Below, one piece after another: positions 42,663-51,093 of a stretch of 64,000 nucleotides of DNA. The notes beneath the pieces are model-generated. The model saw only the letters and a program-made list of their open reading frames with translations. It made no database searches and had not been told where the DNA came from. Positions within the stretch are counted from its first letter, which is position 1. Each line of letters begins with the position of its first letter. Source of the stretch: Plastoroseomonas arctica (GTDB taxonomy: Bacteria > Pseudomonadota > Alphaproteobacteria > Acetobacterales > Acetobacteraceae); contig NZ_JAAEDH010000009.1 of the NCBI RefSeq assembly GCF_018128965.1, positions 1-64,000 of the forward strand, read 5' to 3'. The translations under genes were made by a program, and so were the position numbers.

Positions 42663-44161
42663 GCGGCGCGGCGAGCACCCTGATCACCGCCGCACCCCGC
42701 GATGGCGCGCGGCACCTGCTCACGCCGAGCGCCTGGGACGCCCTGCCCGAAGCCCTCGCCCTGGAACCGGGCCTCGCGCTGCTGGCGCTCTGGGCCGACC
42801 CCGGCCTGGTCCATGCCGCATTCTTCGACGAGACCACGCCCGCCCTGCTGCTGGCCAGCGCGCCGGCCGCCGAGGGGCGCTACGCCGCCCTCTCCCCCGC
42901 CCGGCCCGGCGCCGTCCGTTTCGAGCGGATGGTGCGCGACCTCTGGGGGCTGGAGGCCGTCGGCGGCATCGATCTCCGCCCCTGGCTCGACCATGGCCGC
43001 TGGGCCGTCACCGCGCCGATGGCCACGCGCCCAACGCCGAACAACGCCGCCCCGCCGGACCCGCAATTCCTCCCTGTCGAGGGCGAGGGCGTCCACCAGA
43101 TTCCCGTCGGCCCCGTCCATGCCGGCATCATCGAGCCCGGCCATTTCCGCTTCCACGTCCAGGGCGAGATCGTGGTGCGGCTCGAGGCGCGGCTTGGCTA
43201 CACGCACAAGGGCACGCTGAGCCTCATGCTCGGCCGCTCGCCGCGCGCCGCGGCACGCTATGCCGCGCGCCTGTCGGGCGACAGCACCGTCGCCCACGCC
43301 TTCGCCTTCGCCCGCGCCGCCGAGGCCGCGATGGGCGTGACCGCGCCGCCGCGCGCCGCCGCGCTGCGCGGCGTGATGGCCGAGGCCGAGCGCATCCACA
43401 ATCACCTCAATGATTTCGGCTTCATCTGCAACGACGCGGCATTCGCCTATATCCACGCGCGCTGCGCCACGCTGCGCGAGGGCCTGCTGCGCGCGACCCG
43501 CCTGGCCTTTAGCCACCGGTTGATGATGGACGCCATCATCCCCGGTGGCGTTGCCCAGGACATCGCGCCCGATGGCCGCGACGCGCTGCTGGTGGCACTC
43601 GACGCCATCACCGCGGAGCTGCCCGCGCTGGCGCGCGTCTACGACACCCATGCGAGCCTGCAGGACCGCGTCGTCGGCACCGGCTCTCTCGATGCCGCGT
43701 TGGTCGCGCGCTTTGGCGCCGGCGGTCCTGTCGGCCGCGCCTCGGGCCGCGCCTTCGACGCGCGCACCGCCCTGCCCTACCCGCCCTATGACGCAAACCC
43801 GCCCATCATCCCGACGCTCACCACCGGCGATGTCGATGCCCGCGCCCGCATCCGTCGCCTTGAACTGCCCGAAGCGATCCGGCTGATGACCGCCCTGCTC
43901 GACCATATGCCCGCGGGCGACCTCGCCGCCCCGATGCCGCAGCGCGCCGGCGAGGGTGCGGCGCTCGTCGAGGGCTTCCGCGGCGAATGCCTCGCCTGGC
44001 TCCGCCTCGACGATGGCGGGCTGATCCGATCCGTCTTCCTGCGCGACCCCTCCTGGCTCCACTGGCCGCTGCTCGAAGCCGCCGTGCGCGACAACATCGT
44101 CGCCGACTTCCCGCTCATCAACAAAAGCATCAACGCCAGCTATTCCGGGGTGGACCTATGA
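42659..44161 (+). CDS. hyfG: HyfG/HycE-like large subunit lacking all Ni ligands
   Basis: 500 residues: an N-terminal NuoC-like domain (about 1-160, VRDLWGLEAVGGIDLRPWLD) fused to a NuoD/[NiFe] large-subunit domain (EPGHFRFHVQGEIVVRLEARLGY near 160). In active group 4 hydrogenases, RVCGICG near the start of the second domain and DPCxxC near the end bind Ni-Fe. Here the first reads RLSGDST (S206, S209) and the second SINASYSG (S494, G497): all four cysteines are gone. The C-terminus instead resembles NuoD-type ends. It should therefore not make hydrogen and fits energy-converting hydrogenase-related (Ehr) complexes. Confidence 0.88.
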   Translation: MSGAASTLITAAPRDGARHLLTPSAWDALPEALALEPGLALLALWADPGLVHAAFFDETTPALLLASAPAAEGRYAALSPARPGAVRFERMVRDLWGLEAVGGIDLRPWLDHGRWAVTAPMATRPTPNNAAPPDPQFLPVEGEGVHQIPVGPVHAGIIEPGHFRFHVQGEIVVRLEARLGYTHKGTLSLMLGRSPRAAARYAARLSGDSTVAHAFAFARAAEAAMGVTAPPRAAALRGVMAEAERIHNHLNDFGFICNDAAFAYIHARCATLREGLLRATRLAFSHRLMMDAIIPGGVAQDIAPDGRDALLVALDAITAELPALARVYDTHASLQDRVVGTGSLDAALVARFGAGGPVGRASGRAFDARTALPYPPYDANPPIIPTLTTGDVDARARIRRLELPEAIRLMTALLDHMPAGDLAAPMPQRAGEGAALVEGFRGECLAWLRLDDGGLIRSVFLRDPSWLHWPLLEAAVRDNIVADFPLINKSINASYSGVDL

Positions 44162-44532
44162 GCGTGGCCCTGCACATCGCCATCCCGACGCTGCGCATCT
44201 TCGATGTTCCCAAGGCGCGCGAATTCTACCTCGATTTCCTCGGCTCCGCCTGGGATTGGGAGCATCGCTTCGCGCCCGACGCGCCGCTCTTCGCGCAGAT
44301 CTCGCGCGGGCCGGTGCTGCTCTTTCTCAGCGAGCATTTCGGCGACGGCACGCCGGGCACCCATGTGCTCATCCGCATGGCCGGGCTGGAGGCGCTGCAC
44401 GCTGACCTCACGGCCAAGAACTACCGCCATGCCCGCCCGGGGATCGAGGATCGGCCCTGGGGATGGCGCGACGTGTCGGTGCACGACCCGTTCGGCAACC
44501 GCATCACCTTCAGCGAAATCAAGGACCACTGA
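44158..44532 (+). CDS. Glyoxalase/bleomycin-resistance fold protein within the operon
   Basis: 124-residue VOC-superfamily protein. LRIFDVPKAREFYLDFLG and SVHDPFGNRITFSE are the typical first and last strands; PGTHVLIRMAGLEALHADL lies between. Its nearest style is the short 'bleomycin resistance-like' glyoxalases. It overlaps the hyfG stop by 4 bases and hyfI starts 1 bp after it, so it is translated within the complex operon. Whether it serves the complex or is a passenger is unknown. Confidence 0.82.
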   Translation: MSVALHIAIPTLRIFDVPKAREFYLDFLGSAWDWEHRFAPDAPLFAQISRGPVLLFLSEHFGDGTPGTHVLIRMAGLEALHADLTAKNYRHARPGIEDRPWGWRDVSVHDPFGNRITFSEIKDH

Positions 44533-44533
44533 G

Positions 44534-45058
44534 GTGCTTTGGCCTCGCCTGATCCGCGCGCTGCTCTCCCACCCGGTCACCGCGCCCGGCCCGCACGTCC
44601 CGCCCGACACCGTCTCCGCCCTGGGCGCCCGGCTGGACGCCGCGGCACGCGCACGCCTCGGCCGCTCCCTGGCGATCCGGTCCGTGGATACCGGCAGCTG
44701 CAACGCCTGCGAGCTCGAAGCCAACGCGCTGCAGAACCCCGTCCATGACCTCGAGCGCTTCGGGCTGCGCTTCGTCGCCTCCCCCCGCCACGCCGACGTG
44801 CTGCTGGTGACCGGCCCGCTCACCGCGAACATGCGCGAGGCGCTGGAACACACCTACGCCGCCATGCCGGCCCCCAAATGGGTGGTCGCGGCCGGCGACT
44901 GCGCCATCGATGGCGGGGTCTTCAAGGGCACCTACGCCGTCGAGGGCGGGGCCGGCGCCGCGCTTCCCGTCGATCTCGTCATCCCCGGCTGCCCGCCCAC
45001 GCCCGAGCAATTCCTCGAAGGGCTGCTCGCGATCCTCGAAGCCGAAGGGCGCCCCTGA
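44534..45058 (+). CDS. hyfI: HyfI/NuoB-like small subunit with intact FeS ligands
   Basis: 174-residue electron-transfer subunit. The four cysteines of the N2-type [4Fe-4S] cluster are present: C56 and C59 in GSCNACE, C123 in GDCAIDGG and C153 in PGCPPTPEQFLEGL. GTG start directly after the glyoxalase gene. With HyfG it forms the peripheral arm. The polyferredoxin subunits HyfA and HyfH and the membrane subunit HyfD are absent, so the electron donor is unknown. Confidence 0.9.
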   Translation: MLWPRLIRALLSHPVTAPGPHVPPDTVSALGARLDAAARARLGRSLAIRSVDTGSCNACELEANALQNPVHDLERFGLRFVASPRHADVLLVTGPLTANMREALEHTYAAMPAPKWVVAAGDCAIDGGVFKGTYAVEGGAGAALPVDLVIPGCPPTPEQFLEGLLAILEAEGRP

Positions 45059-45084
45059 CGCCCGGGCGCCCGGGCGCCCGGGCG
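45059..45084. repeat. Tandem CGCCCGGG octamers after the hyf operon
   Basis: Three perfect head-to-tail copies of CGCCCGGG plus a partial fourth begin at the base after the hyfI stop. The octamer is self-complementary when shifted, so the run can fold into a very stable hairpin and may end the operon transcript. Confidence 0.7.
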
Positions 45085-45167
45085 CTGCCTTCATCGTTTG
45101 TTACTGCAATCATGAAAACATCCTCCGGCGTCGATCGCGCGCGTCGAGACCGGAGGTGCCGCTGGGC

Positions 45168-47504
45168 ATGCGTACGCTGTATCTGTGTGTCACCGAGCGC
45201 CACAATCTTCCCCTCGTCGCAGTGGCGGCCATCCTCTGCGCCGTCGGCATCTGGACGTCCTTCGCGCTGGGGCATGAAGCGGTGCGGGCGCAGACGGCGC
45301 GCGCCAGGCGGGCGTGGGGCCTTGCCGCGGTGCTCGCAGCCTCCTCGGCGGTCTGGGCGACCCATTTCATCGCGATGATCGCCTATGAGCCCGGGCTGCC
45401 CTATCGCTTCGACACGGCGACGAGCGTGTGGTCCTTCGTCATCGCCCTCGCGCTGTTCGGCGCCGCCTCCGCCGTCATCCTCACCATGCCGTCGCTCGCC
45501 GGGCGCTTGATCGGCGGCGGCATCGGTGGCCTCGCCATCTCCGCCATGCACTACACCGGCATGAACGCGTTCCGCACGCAGGGCGCGCTCGTCTGGGACA
45601 TGCCGGTGATCGGGGTCTCGGTCGCGTTCGGCATCGCGTTCGCGGTGGCCGCCGCGCTGATGCCTGCCAGCCGTTCGCGGGGGGTACGGCACCTCGCGCC
45701 GGTCGCGCTCATCCTCGCAGTGTGTCTCGACCACTTCATCGGCATGAGCGCGGTCACCATCGCCTTCGATCCCACGATCCCGGAGCCGAGCGAGGGCATC
45801 AACCTCACCCTGCTCGCGGCGATGGTCGCCAACCTCGCCTTCGGCATCGTCGCGCTGTCGATCGCCGCGGTCTGGCTGCAGATGCGCGACCTCGCGGACA
45901 TCTCGATCGAGGGGCTGCTGATCTGCGAAGACAATCGCGTGGTCGGCATGAACCGCAGCCTCGAGATGATCCTGGGCACCGACCGGAACCAGGTCATTGG
46001 CCGCGAGATCGCGACCCTGCTGCCGCAGCTCCCTGGCGGGGTGGCGCCAGGTGCGGCCGAGACGGATACGACCCTGCAAGTCGAAGGCGCCGACCCGGTG
46101 CCCGTCAAGGTGATCGCGAAGTTCATCCACATCGCGGGCAAGACGCGCATCGTCGTCGCGGTGCGCGACCAGCGCGAGCGCATCAGCACCGAGGCCTCGA
46201 TCCGCCGCCTGGCGCATGAGGACACGCTGACCGGCCTGGCCAACCGGTTCAGCTTCAACACCAACTTGTCCACGCGCTTCGCCTCGCGCCGCGAGGGTGG
46301 GCGGTCCTTCGCGCTGTTCATGCTCGATCTCGACCGCTTCAAGATCGTGAACGACACGCTCGGCCACGGCGTCGGCGACGAGGTGCTCAAGCGCGTCGCG
46401 CAGCGCCTGGCCAAGGCGATCCGCACCGCCGATCTGCTCGCGCGGTTGGGCGGGGACGAATTCGCGATCGTGCTCGACAATGCGCGCCAGCCCGCGGATG
46501 TGAGCTCGGCGGCGGAACGCATCATCGAGGTGCTCGCGCGCCCCTTCATCATCAAGGGCCAGGTCATCGAGATCGGGGTCAGCGTCGGCATCGCATTCGC
46601 GCCGACCGACGGCACCTCGACCGAGGCGCTGTCGCGCAGCGCCGACCTCGCGCTCTACCGCGCCAAGGAGGAAGGCCGCGGCGCCTATCGCTTCTACGAG
46701 CAGGAGATGAATGCCCGGATGCAGGCGCGCCGCACCTTCGAGCACGACCTGCGCCGGGCTATCGCGCGCCAGGAGCTCTTCGTCGTCTACCAGCCCCAGG
46801 TCGACAGCACGACGGGACGCTTCGACGGAGCCGAAGCGCTGGTGCGCTGGAACCACCCCGACCAGGGCATCGTCTCGCCGGCCGCCTTCATCCCGCTCGC
46901 CGAGGATCTCGGCCTGATCGGCGCCGTGGGCGAGTTCGTGCTGCGAAAGGCCTGCACGGACGCGATGACCTGGCCTTCGCACATGACGGTCTCGGTCAAC
47001 CTCTCGCCGATGCAGCTGCGCGACCAGCGCCTGGCGGCCCGCGTCGCCTGCATCCTGGCCGAGACCGGCCTGTCCGGCGCGCGGCTGGAGCTCGAGCTCA
47101 CCGAGAACGCGCTGCTCCAGGATGACGGGCGGACGATCGCCATGCTGCACGCGCTCCGCGCGCTCGGGATACGGATATCCATGGACGACTTCGGCACCGG
47201 CTACTCCTCGATCAGCTACCTGCGCCGCTTCCCCTTCGACAAGATCAAGATCGACCAGTCCTTCGTGCGCCAGCTGCCCGAGGATGGCGAGAGCACCGCG
47301 ATCGTGCGGGCGATCGCGACGCTGGGACAGCAGCTCGGCATGACCGTCACCGCCGAAGGCGTGGAGACCGATGCCCAGCGGCGTTTCGTCTCCGCCTCCG
47401 GCTGCGGCCAGCTGCAGGGATTCCTGTTCAGCAAGCCCGTGACCGCCTCGGACGTCCGCGCGATGTTCGATGCGGACGCCCTGCCGACATCCGCCGTCGC
47501 CTGA
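45168..47504 (+). CDS. MHYT-PAS-GGDEF-EAL cyclic-di-GMP signalling protein
   Basis: 778 residues. N-terminal seven-helix MHYT sensor with its three motifs WATHFIAM (63-70), SAMHYTGM (125-132) and CLDHFIGM (186-193), thought to bind copper and sense a gas or redox signal. A PAS-like region follows (about 245-340), then GGDEF with intact GGDEF at 428-432 and an RxxD inhibitory site at 419-422, then EAL with EALVRW (556-561), ENALL and DDFGTGYSS. Both synthase and phosphodiesterase sites look intact. GGAGG lies 11 bp before the ATG. The next gene, 10 bp downstream, is a BLUF photoreceptor. Confidence 0.92.
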   Translation: MRTLYLCVTERHNLPLVAVAAILCAVGIWTSFALGHEAVRAQTARARRAWGLAAVLAASSAVWATHFIAMIAYEPGLPYRFDTATSVWSFVIALALFGAASAVILTMPSLAGRLIGGGIGGLAISAMHYTGMNAFRTQGALVWDMPVIGVSVAFGIAFAVAAALMPASRSRGVRHLAPVALILAVCLDHFIGMSAVTIAFDPTIPEPSEGINLTLLAAMVANLAFGIVALSIAAVWLQMRDLADISIEGLLICEDNRVVGMNRSLEMILGTDRNQVIGREIATLLPQLPGGVAPGAAETDTTLQVEGADPVPVKVIAKFIHIAGKTRIVVAVRDQRERISTEASIRRLAHEDTLTGLANRFSFNTNLSTRFASRREGGRSFALFMLDLDRFKIVNDTLGHGVGDEVLKRVAQRLAKAIRTADLLARLGGDEFAIVLDNARQPADVSSAAERIIEVLARPFIIKGQVIEIGVSVGIAFAPTDGTSTEALSRSADLALYRAKEEGRGAYRFYEQEMNARMQARRTFEHDLRRAIARQELFVVYQPQVDSTTGRFDGAEALVRWNHPDQGIVSPAAFIPLAEDLGLIGAVGEFVLRKACTDAMTWPSHMTVSVNLSPMQLRDQRLAARVACILAETGLSGARLELELTENALLQDDGRTIAMLHALRALGIRISMDDFGTGYSSISYLRRFPFDKIKIDQSFVRQLPEDGESTAIVRAIATLGQQLGMTVTAEGVETDAQRRFVSASGCGQLQGFLFSKPVTASDVRAMFDADALPTSAVA

Positions 47505-47514
47505 AGGGGGGATC

Positions 47515-48012
47515 ATGGCAACGCTCCATCGACTGCTCTACAGCAGCCACTGCGCCCTGGACTGCGAGCCAGACGAGGTCGACGCGCAGGTCGTCTCGCT
47601 CGTCGAGAATGCACAGCAGACCAACGCACGGCATGGCATCACCGGCGCCTTGCTGTTCTCGTCGGGCATGTTCGTCCAGGCGCTGGAAGGCCCCCTCGAA
47701 GCCGTCGAGGCCACCTTCGAGCGCATCTGTGCCGACATGCGCCACCGGGACCTCCGGCTGATCGACTTCACCATCGCTGAGACGCGCGCCTTCGGCGAAT
47801 GGTCCATGGCGGCGATCAATCCGCGCGGATCGCTGGAAAACCTCGGGGCCGATTTTGAGGCGATGGAACGGATGCGGATGGATCAGACCAACGCGGACGC
47901 CGCCATCCGCATCATGCGCTCCATGCTTACGGCCGACACGGTGCGACCGCATGCGCGCCCGAGCGCCGATGTCTCGCCGCAACGCCTCTCAGGCGTACGG
48001 TCAGCGGGTTGA
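47515..48012 (+). CDS. BLUF-domain blue-light (FAD) sensor
   Basis: 165 residues. The BLUF domain occupies about 1-100, with the photocycle tyrosine Y9 (LLYSS), N37 and GITGALLF, the key glutamine Q55 (FVQALEGP) and W96 (FGEWSMAAI). A short helical tail (100-165) has no output domain, so it probably acts on a partner protein. It follows the MHYT-GGDEF-EAL gene by 10 bp, with AAGGGGGG before its ATG; BLUF proteins commonly control EAL-type enzymes, which makes a light-controlled c-di-GMP pair likely. Confidence 0.88.
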   Translation: MATLHRLLYSSHCALDCEPDEVDAQVVSLVENAQQTNARHGITGALLFSSGMFVQALEGPLEAVEATFERICADMRHRDLRLIDFTIAETRAFGEWSMAAINPRGSLENLGADFEAMERMRMDQTNADAAIRIMRSMLTADTVRPHARPSADVSPQRLSGVRSAG

Positions 48013-48022
48013 GCACGGCGTG

Positions 48023-48063
48023 CCAAAAAAAGATTGGGCCGGTCGGATCGCTCCAACCGGCCC
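48023..48063 (-). terminator. Intrinsic terminator reading on the minus strand
   Basis: GGGCCGGT (48036-48043) pairs with ACCGGCCC (48056-48063). Read on the minus strand the stem is followed by AATC and a run of seven T (complement of A at 48024-48030). It would end transcripts of the DUF1489 gene; as a plain stem-loop it also lies after the BLUF gene on the plus strand. Confidence 0.65.
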
Positions 48064-48221
48064 ATCGGCCATCCCATCGGGCGCCAGTCGAACGGCGGCG
48101 TTGCCGGGAGTCTGCCACCGCAATCCAGCAACCTTGGTCCCGCAAACCTAACCGCGACATTGGCCTTGGCTTAAAATGCCGCAACGCACAAAAATCGATG
48201 ATTCCGAGCCGCGCGAGACGG

Positions 48222-48647
48222 TCAGATCAAGCACGCCTCCGCCAGCGCCGCGCGCAGCCCCGCCGGCAAGGCCTCCAGCCCCATCACGTCGCCGCCATCT
48301 CCCCCAACGTCCCGCGGCGCATCCTCCGGCTTCAAATACCGCCAGCCCTGGAACGGCTTCGTCGGACGCGCCGCTACCGGCACCAATTCAGGATCCAACA
48401 CCAGGGCCGCCGCGCGCCGCCCGTCATCCCACTCCGCATCCTCGATCGCCAGAACCCGCTGCCGAACCCGCACGAACCCCGCCACGACCCAATAGATCGA
48501 ACCCCCGTCACACACCTCCGCCGCACGCTTCGGAATCATCCGGGTCCACGCGCGCAACGGCGGCTCCGACGCCAACCGCGCCGCCTGAACGGCGGCCAAC
48601 TGCGCCACATCCCGAGGCCCAACCGACAACTTGATCATGTGCAACAT
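48222..48647 (-). CDS. DUF1489-family protein
   Basis: 141 residues. RTRMIPKRAAEVCDGGS-like segment (TRMIPKRAAEV), IYWVVAGFVRVRQRVL and LVPVAARPTKPFQGWRYL are hallmarks of the alphaproteobacterial DUF1489 family, cytoplasmic and of unknown function. The start MLHMIK follows a G-rich site; ATG 48638 is an alternative. It stands alone between a terminator and a repeat element. Confidence 0.8.
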   Translation of the reverse strand: MLHMIKLSVGPRDVAQLAAVQAARLASEPPLRAWTRMIPKRAAEVCDGGSIYWVVAGFVRVRQRVLAIEDAEWDDGRRAAALVLDPELVPVAARPTKPFQGWRYLKPEDAPRDVGGDGGDVMGLEALPAGLRAALAEACLI

Positions 48648-48698
48648 CCCCCACTCATCCCCCCACCCACACGAGTCGTGCAAGGGCTGAGGGGGCAA

Positions 48699-49007
48699 AG
48701 GAAGCAAGGCCAGGGGCTCTGCCCCTGGACCCCGCGAGGATCGTGTCGATCCTCGACCTCCATTTGTTGGTTCTTGAGATTGGGACGTGTGTGCTTGCGG
48801 TGATGGAGCGGGTTGGGGAGGGGGCGCGTCGACGGAACTCCCGTGCCGCGCAAGCTTCATGCGCCCCCTCCCCAACCCGGCTTGCCTTCGGCGAGGCTCA
48901 ACACCCCCCAAACCCAGGACCAACAAAGGGGGGTCCAGGGGCCACAGGCTCCTGGCGGGGCTTCGACGTATACGTCGAAGGGGGGCGGAGCCCCCCGCCT
49001 TGCCTTC
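48699..49007. repeat. Composite palindromic repeat element, copy C
   Basis: About 310 bp without a gene. Left module: GAAGCAAGGCCAGGGGCTCTGCCCC and the hairpin AGGATCGTGTCGATCCT. Centre: GGGTTGGGGAGGGGGCGCG inverted with CGCGCCCCCTCCCCAACCC-like sequence (seen as GCGCCCCCTCCCCAACCCGG). Right module: CCAGGGGCC/GGCTCCTGG hairpin, the 20-bp palindrome at 48961-48980 and GGGGGGCGGAGCCCCCC. The element ends exactly at the pqqE stop codon. Confidence 0.78.
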
Positions 49008-50096
49008 CTACCCTCCCGGCGCTCGTCCCGGCTCGCGGTAGGTGAAGTGGGGCTGGGTGGCGGTTTCAAGAGCGTCGGCGAGGAGGGCGTGGTGCGGCGA
49101 GAGGGCGCAGGCGGGGTCGGTGTTGGATGCGTTGCCGGTCAGGGCGAAGGCCTGGCAGCGGCAGCCGCCGAAATCGATCTCGGCGTTGGGGCAGCCGGCG
49201 CAGGGACCGGTCATCCAGGCGGTGCCGCGGTAGCGGTTGAAGGCCTCGCTGTTGGTCCAGATGTCCTGCAGGCTTTGGATGCGGGCGTTGGGGAAGTCGA
49301 AGCCGGGCAGGCTCTCGGCGGCGTGGCACGGCAGCGCGCGACCGGAGGGCGCGATCACCATGACGCTGCGGGCCCAGCCACCCATGCAGGCCTTGGGGCG
49401 GGCAGCGTGGTAGTCGGGGACGACGTAGTCGATGGTGAGTTGGCCTTTGAGGCGGGCGCGGGCGGCATCCACGGTGGCGGTGGCGGCGTCGAGCTGGGCG
49501 CGGGTGGGCAGCAGGGCGTCGCGGTTGGCGAGGGCCCAGCCGTAGTATTGGACGTGGGCGACTTCCATGCGCCGGGCGCCGAGCGCGAGGGCGAGCTCGA
49601 TCATCTCCGGCAGGCGTTCGAGGTTCTGGCGGTGGACGACGGCGTTCAGCGTCAGGGGCAGGCCGGCGACGCGGATGGCGGCGGCGGCGATGAGCTTCTT
49701 CGCGTGGCCGCCGGCATAGCCGCCGATGCGGTCGGCGGAGCTGGGGTCCGCGTCCTGGAAGGAGATCTGGACGTGGTCCAGCCCGGCCTCGGCCAGCGCG
49801 GTGACGCGAGCGGCGTCGAGCGTGACGGCCGAGGTGATGAGGTTGGTGTAGAGGCCCGCCGCGGCGGCGCCGCGGATGAGCTCGGGCAGGTCGCGGCGCA
49901 GCGCCGGTTCGCCGCCGGAGAGGTGGAGCTGGAGCACGCCGAGCTCGGCGGCCTCGCGGAAGATGCGCAGCCAGGTGGCGGTGTCGAGCTCGGCGGCCAG
50001 GCGCGCGAGTTCGAGCGGGTTCGAGCAATAGGGGCAGCGCAGCGGGCAGCGATGGGTCAGTTCCGCCAGCAGCCCGAGCGGCGGGGGGATCGTCAT
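49008..50096 (-). CDS. pqqE: PQQ biosynthesis radical-SAM enzyme PqqE
   Basis: 362 residues. The radical-SAM cluster ligands are C17, C21 and C24 in CPLRCPYC, with HLSGGEPALR as the SAM-binding GGE motif, and a C-terminal SPASM domain rich in cysteines (ACMGG, PCHAAES, GPCAGCPN, GGCRCQA). It cross-links Glu and Tyr of PqqA while PqqA is held by PqqD. ATG overlaps the pqqD stop by 4 bases. Last gene of the operon; a repeat element abuts its stop. Confidence 0.95.
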   Translation of the reverse strand: MTIPPPLGLLAELTHRCPLRCPYCSNPLELARLAAELDTATWLRIFREAAELGVLQLHLSGGEPALRRDLPELIRGAAAAGLYTNLITSAVTLDAARVTALAEAGLDHVQISFQDADPSSADRIGGYAGGHAKKLIAAAAIRVAGLPLTLNAVVHRQNLERLPEMIELALALGARRMEVAHVQYYGWALANRDALLPTRAQLDAATATVDAARARLKGQLTIDYVVPDYHAARPKACMGGWARSVMVIAPSGRALPCHAAESLPGFDFPNARIQSLQDIWTNSEAFNRYRGTAWMTGPCAGCPNAEIDFGGCRCQAFALTGNASNTDPACALSPHHALLADALETATQPHFTYREPGRAPGG

Positions 50097-50368
50097 GGCG
50101 CGATGACGCCGCGCTCGGCGAGGTCGGCGAGCATCTCCAGCACATCGCCGGCGATCTCAGAGCGGGGTGCGGCGTATTGCGCGGCAAGGGCATCGATGAT
50201 CTCCGCGACGCTGCGCTCGCCATCGATCAGCGCGAGGATGGCAAGCGCGGTCTCGTCGGCCTCGAAGACGCGCTCGGGGCCGAGCACCACCATGCGGTCG
50301 CGCGCGGCGTCCCGGCGCAGCCGGTAGCCGCGGGCGAGGCGCGGAGCGCTGGCCTCGGTCAGGCTCAT
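50093..50368 (-). CDS. pqqD: PQQ peptide chaperone PqqD
   Basis: 91-residue winged-helix-like peptide-binding protein that presents PqqA to PqqE. PRLARGYRLRRD at the start and ETALAILALIDGERSVAEIID in the middle are family features. ATGA overlap with the pqqC stop fixes the start; 29 residues of upstream frame are a shadow of pqqC. Confidence 0.92.
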   Translation of the reverse strand: MSLTEASAPRLARGYRLRRDAARDRMVVLGPERVFEADETALAILALIDGERSVAEIIDALAAQYAAPRSEIAGDVLEMLADLAERGVIAP

Positions 50369-51093
50369 CGCGGGACGAAGGCGCCGGGCGGAGGCAGGCG
50401 CGGTGCCACATAGGCGAAGTGCAGCGCATCCAGCTGCGCCCAGAGCAGGTCGCACTTGAAGCGCAGCGCGCCAAGCACCGCGGCCTGCGTTTCCGGCGTG
50501 CGCGCGTGCTCGCGGACATAGCCGAGCGCGAACTGCACATCGAGCGGCGCCTGGGTGAGCCGCGGCGTGAAGTAGGCGAGCGTCGCCTCATTCACGAAGG
50601 GGTAGTTGCGCAGCATACCCGCCACACGCTCGGAGATGATGTTGGGCGAGAACATCTCGGTCAGCGAGGAGGCGATGGCCTCGAGCAGCGTGCGCTCGCG
50701 CACGAAGGCGACATAGGCATCCACCGCGTAGCGCGTACCCGGCAGCAGGCCCTCGGTGGAGATAACGTAGTCTCGGTCGATGCCGAGCCCATCGGTGAGC
50801 GCGAGCCAGCGCTCGACACCGCCCGGGCCGTCGCCGGTGCCGTCATGGTCGATGAGGCGGCGGCGCCATTCGCGGCGGAGCTCGGTGGTGGGCAGGCGCG
50901 CGAGCAGGGTCGCGTCCTTCCGGGGAATGCTCGCCTGGTAATAGTAGCGGTTGAGCGCCCAGGCCTGCACCTGGCCCTTGTCGAGCAACCCGCCATGCAG
51001 TGCGCGGTGGAAGGGATGGCGGATGTGGTAGCGCTCCTCACCGATGGCGCGCAGCGCGTCCTCGAGGCCCTCGGGCGACAACACATCGCTCAT
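50365..51093 (-). CDS. pqqC: Pyrroloquinoline-quinone synthase PqqC
   Basis: 242-residue cofactorless oxidase that performs the final ring closure and eight-electron oxidation to PQQ. RYHIRHPFHRALHGG, QAWALNRYYYQASIPRKDA and FSPNIISERVAGMLRNYPF are typical. The start is fixed by ATGA overlap with pqqB. Length matches other PqqC proteins. Confidence 0.95.
   Translation of the reverse strand: MSDVLSPEGLEDALRAIGEERYHIRHPFHRALHGGLLDKGQVQAWALNRYYYQASIPRKDATLLARLPTTELRREWRRRLIDHDGTGDGPGGVERWLALTDGLGIDRDYVISTEGLLPGTRYAVDAYVAFVRERTLLEAIASSLTEMFSPNIISERVAGMLRNYPFVNEATLAYFTPRLTQAPLDVQFALGYVREHARTPETQAAVLGALRFKCDLLWAQLDALHFAYVAPRLPPPGAFVPR

Noticed and set aside
37570-45058. Calling the operon a working hydrogenase-4 or formate hydrogenlyase
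   Set aside because: No Ni-binding cysteines in the large subunit, no HyfA/HyfH ferredoxin subunits and no formate dehydrogenase or hyp maturation genes in view.
48064-48221. Small RNA gene or short CDS downstream of the BLUF gene
   Set aside because: No promoter or convincing frame; the stretch is explained as the tail of the DUF1489 transcript leading to its terminator.
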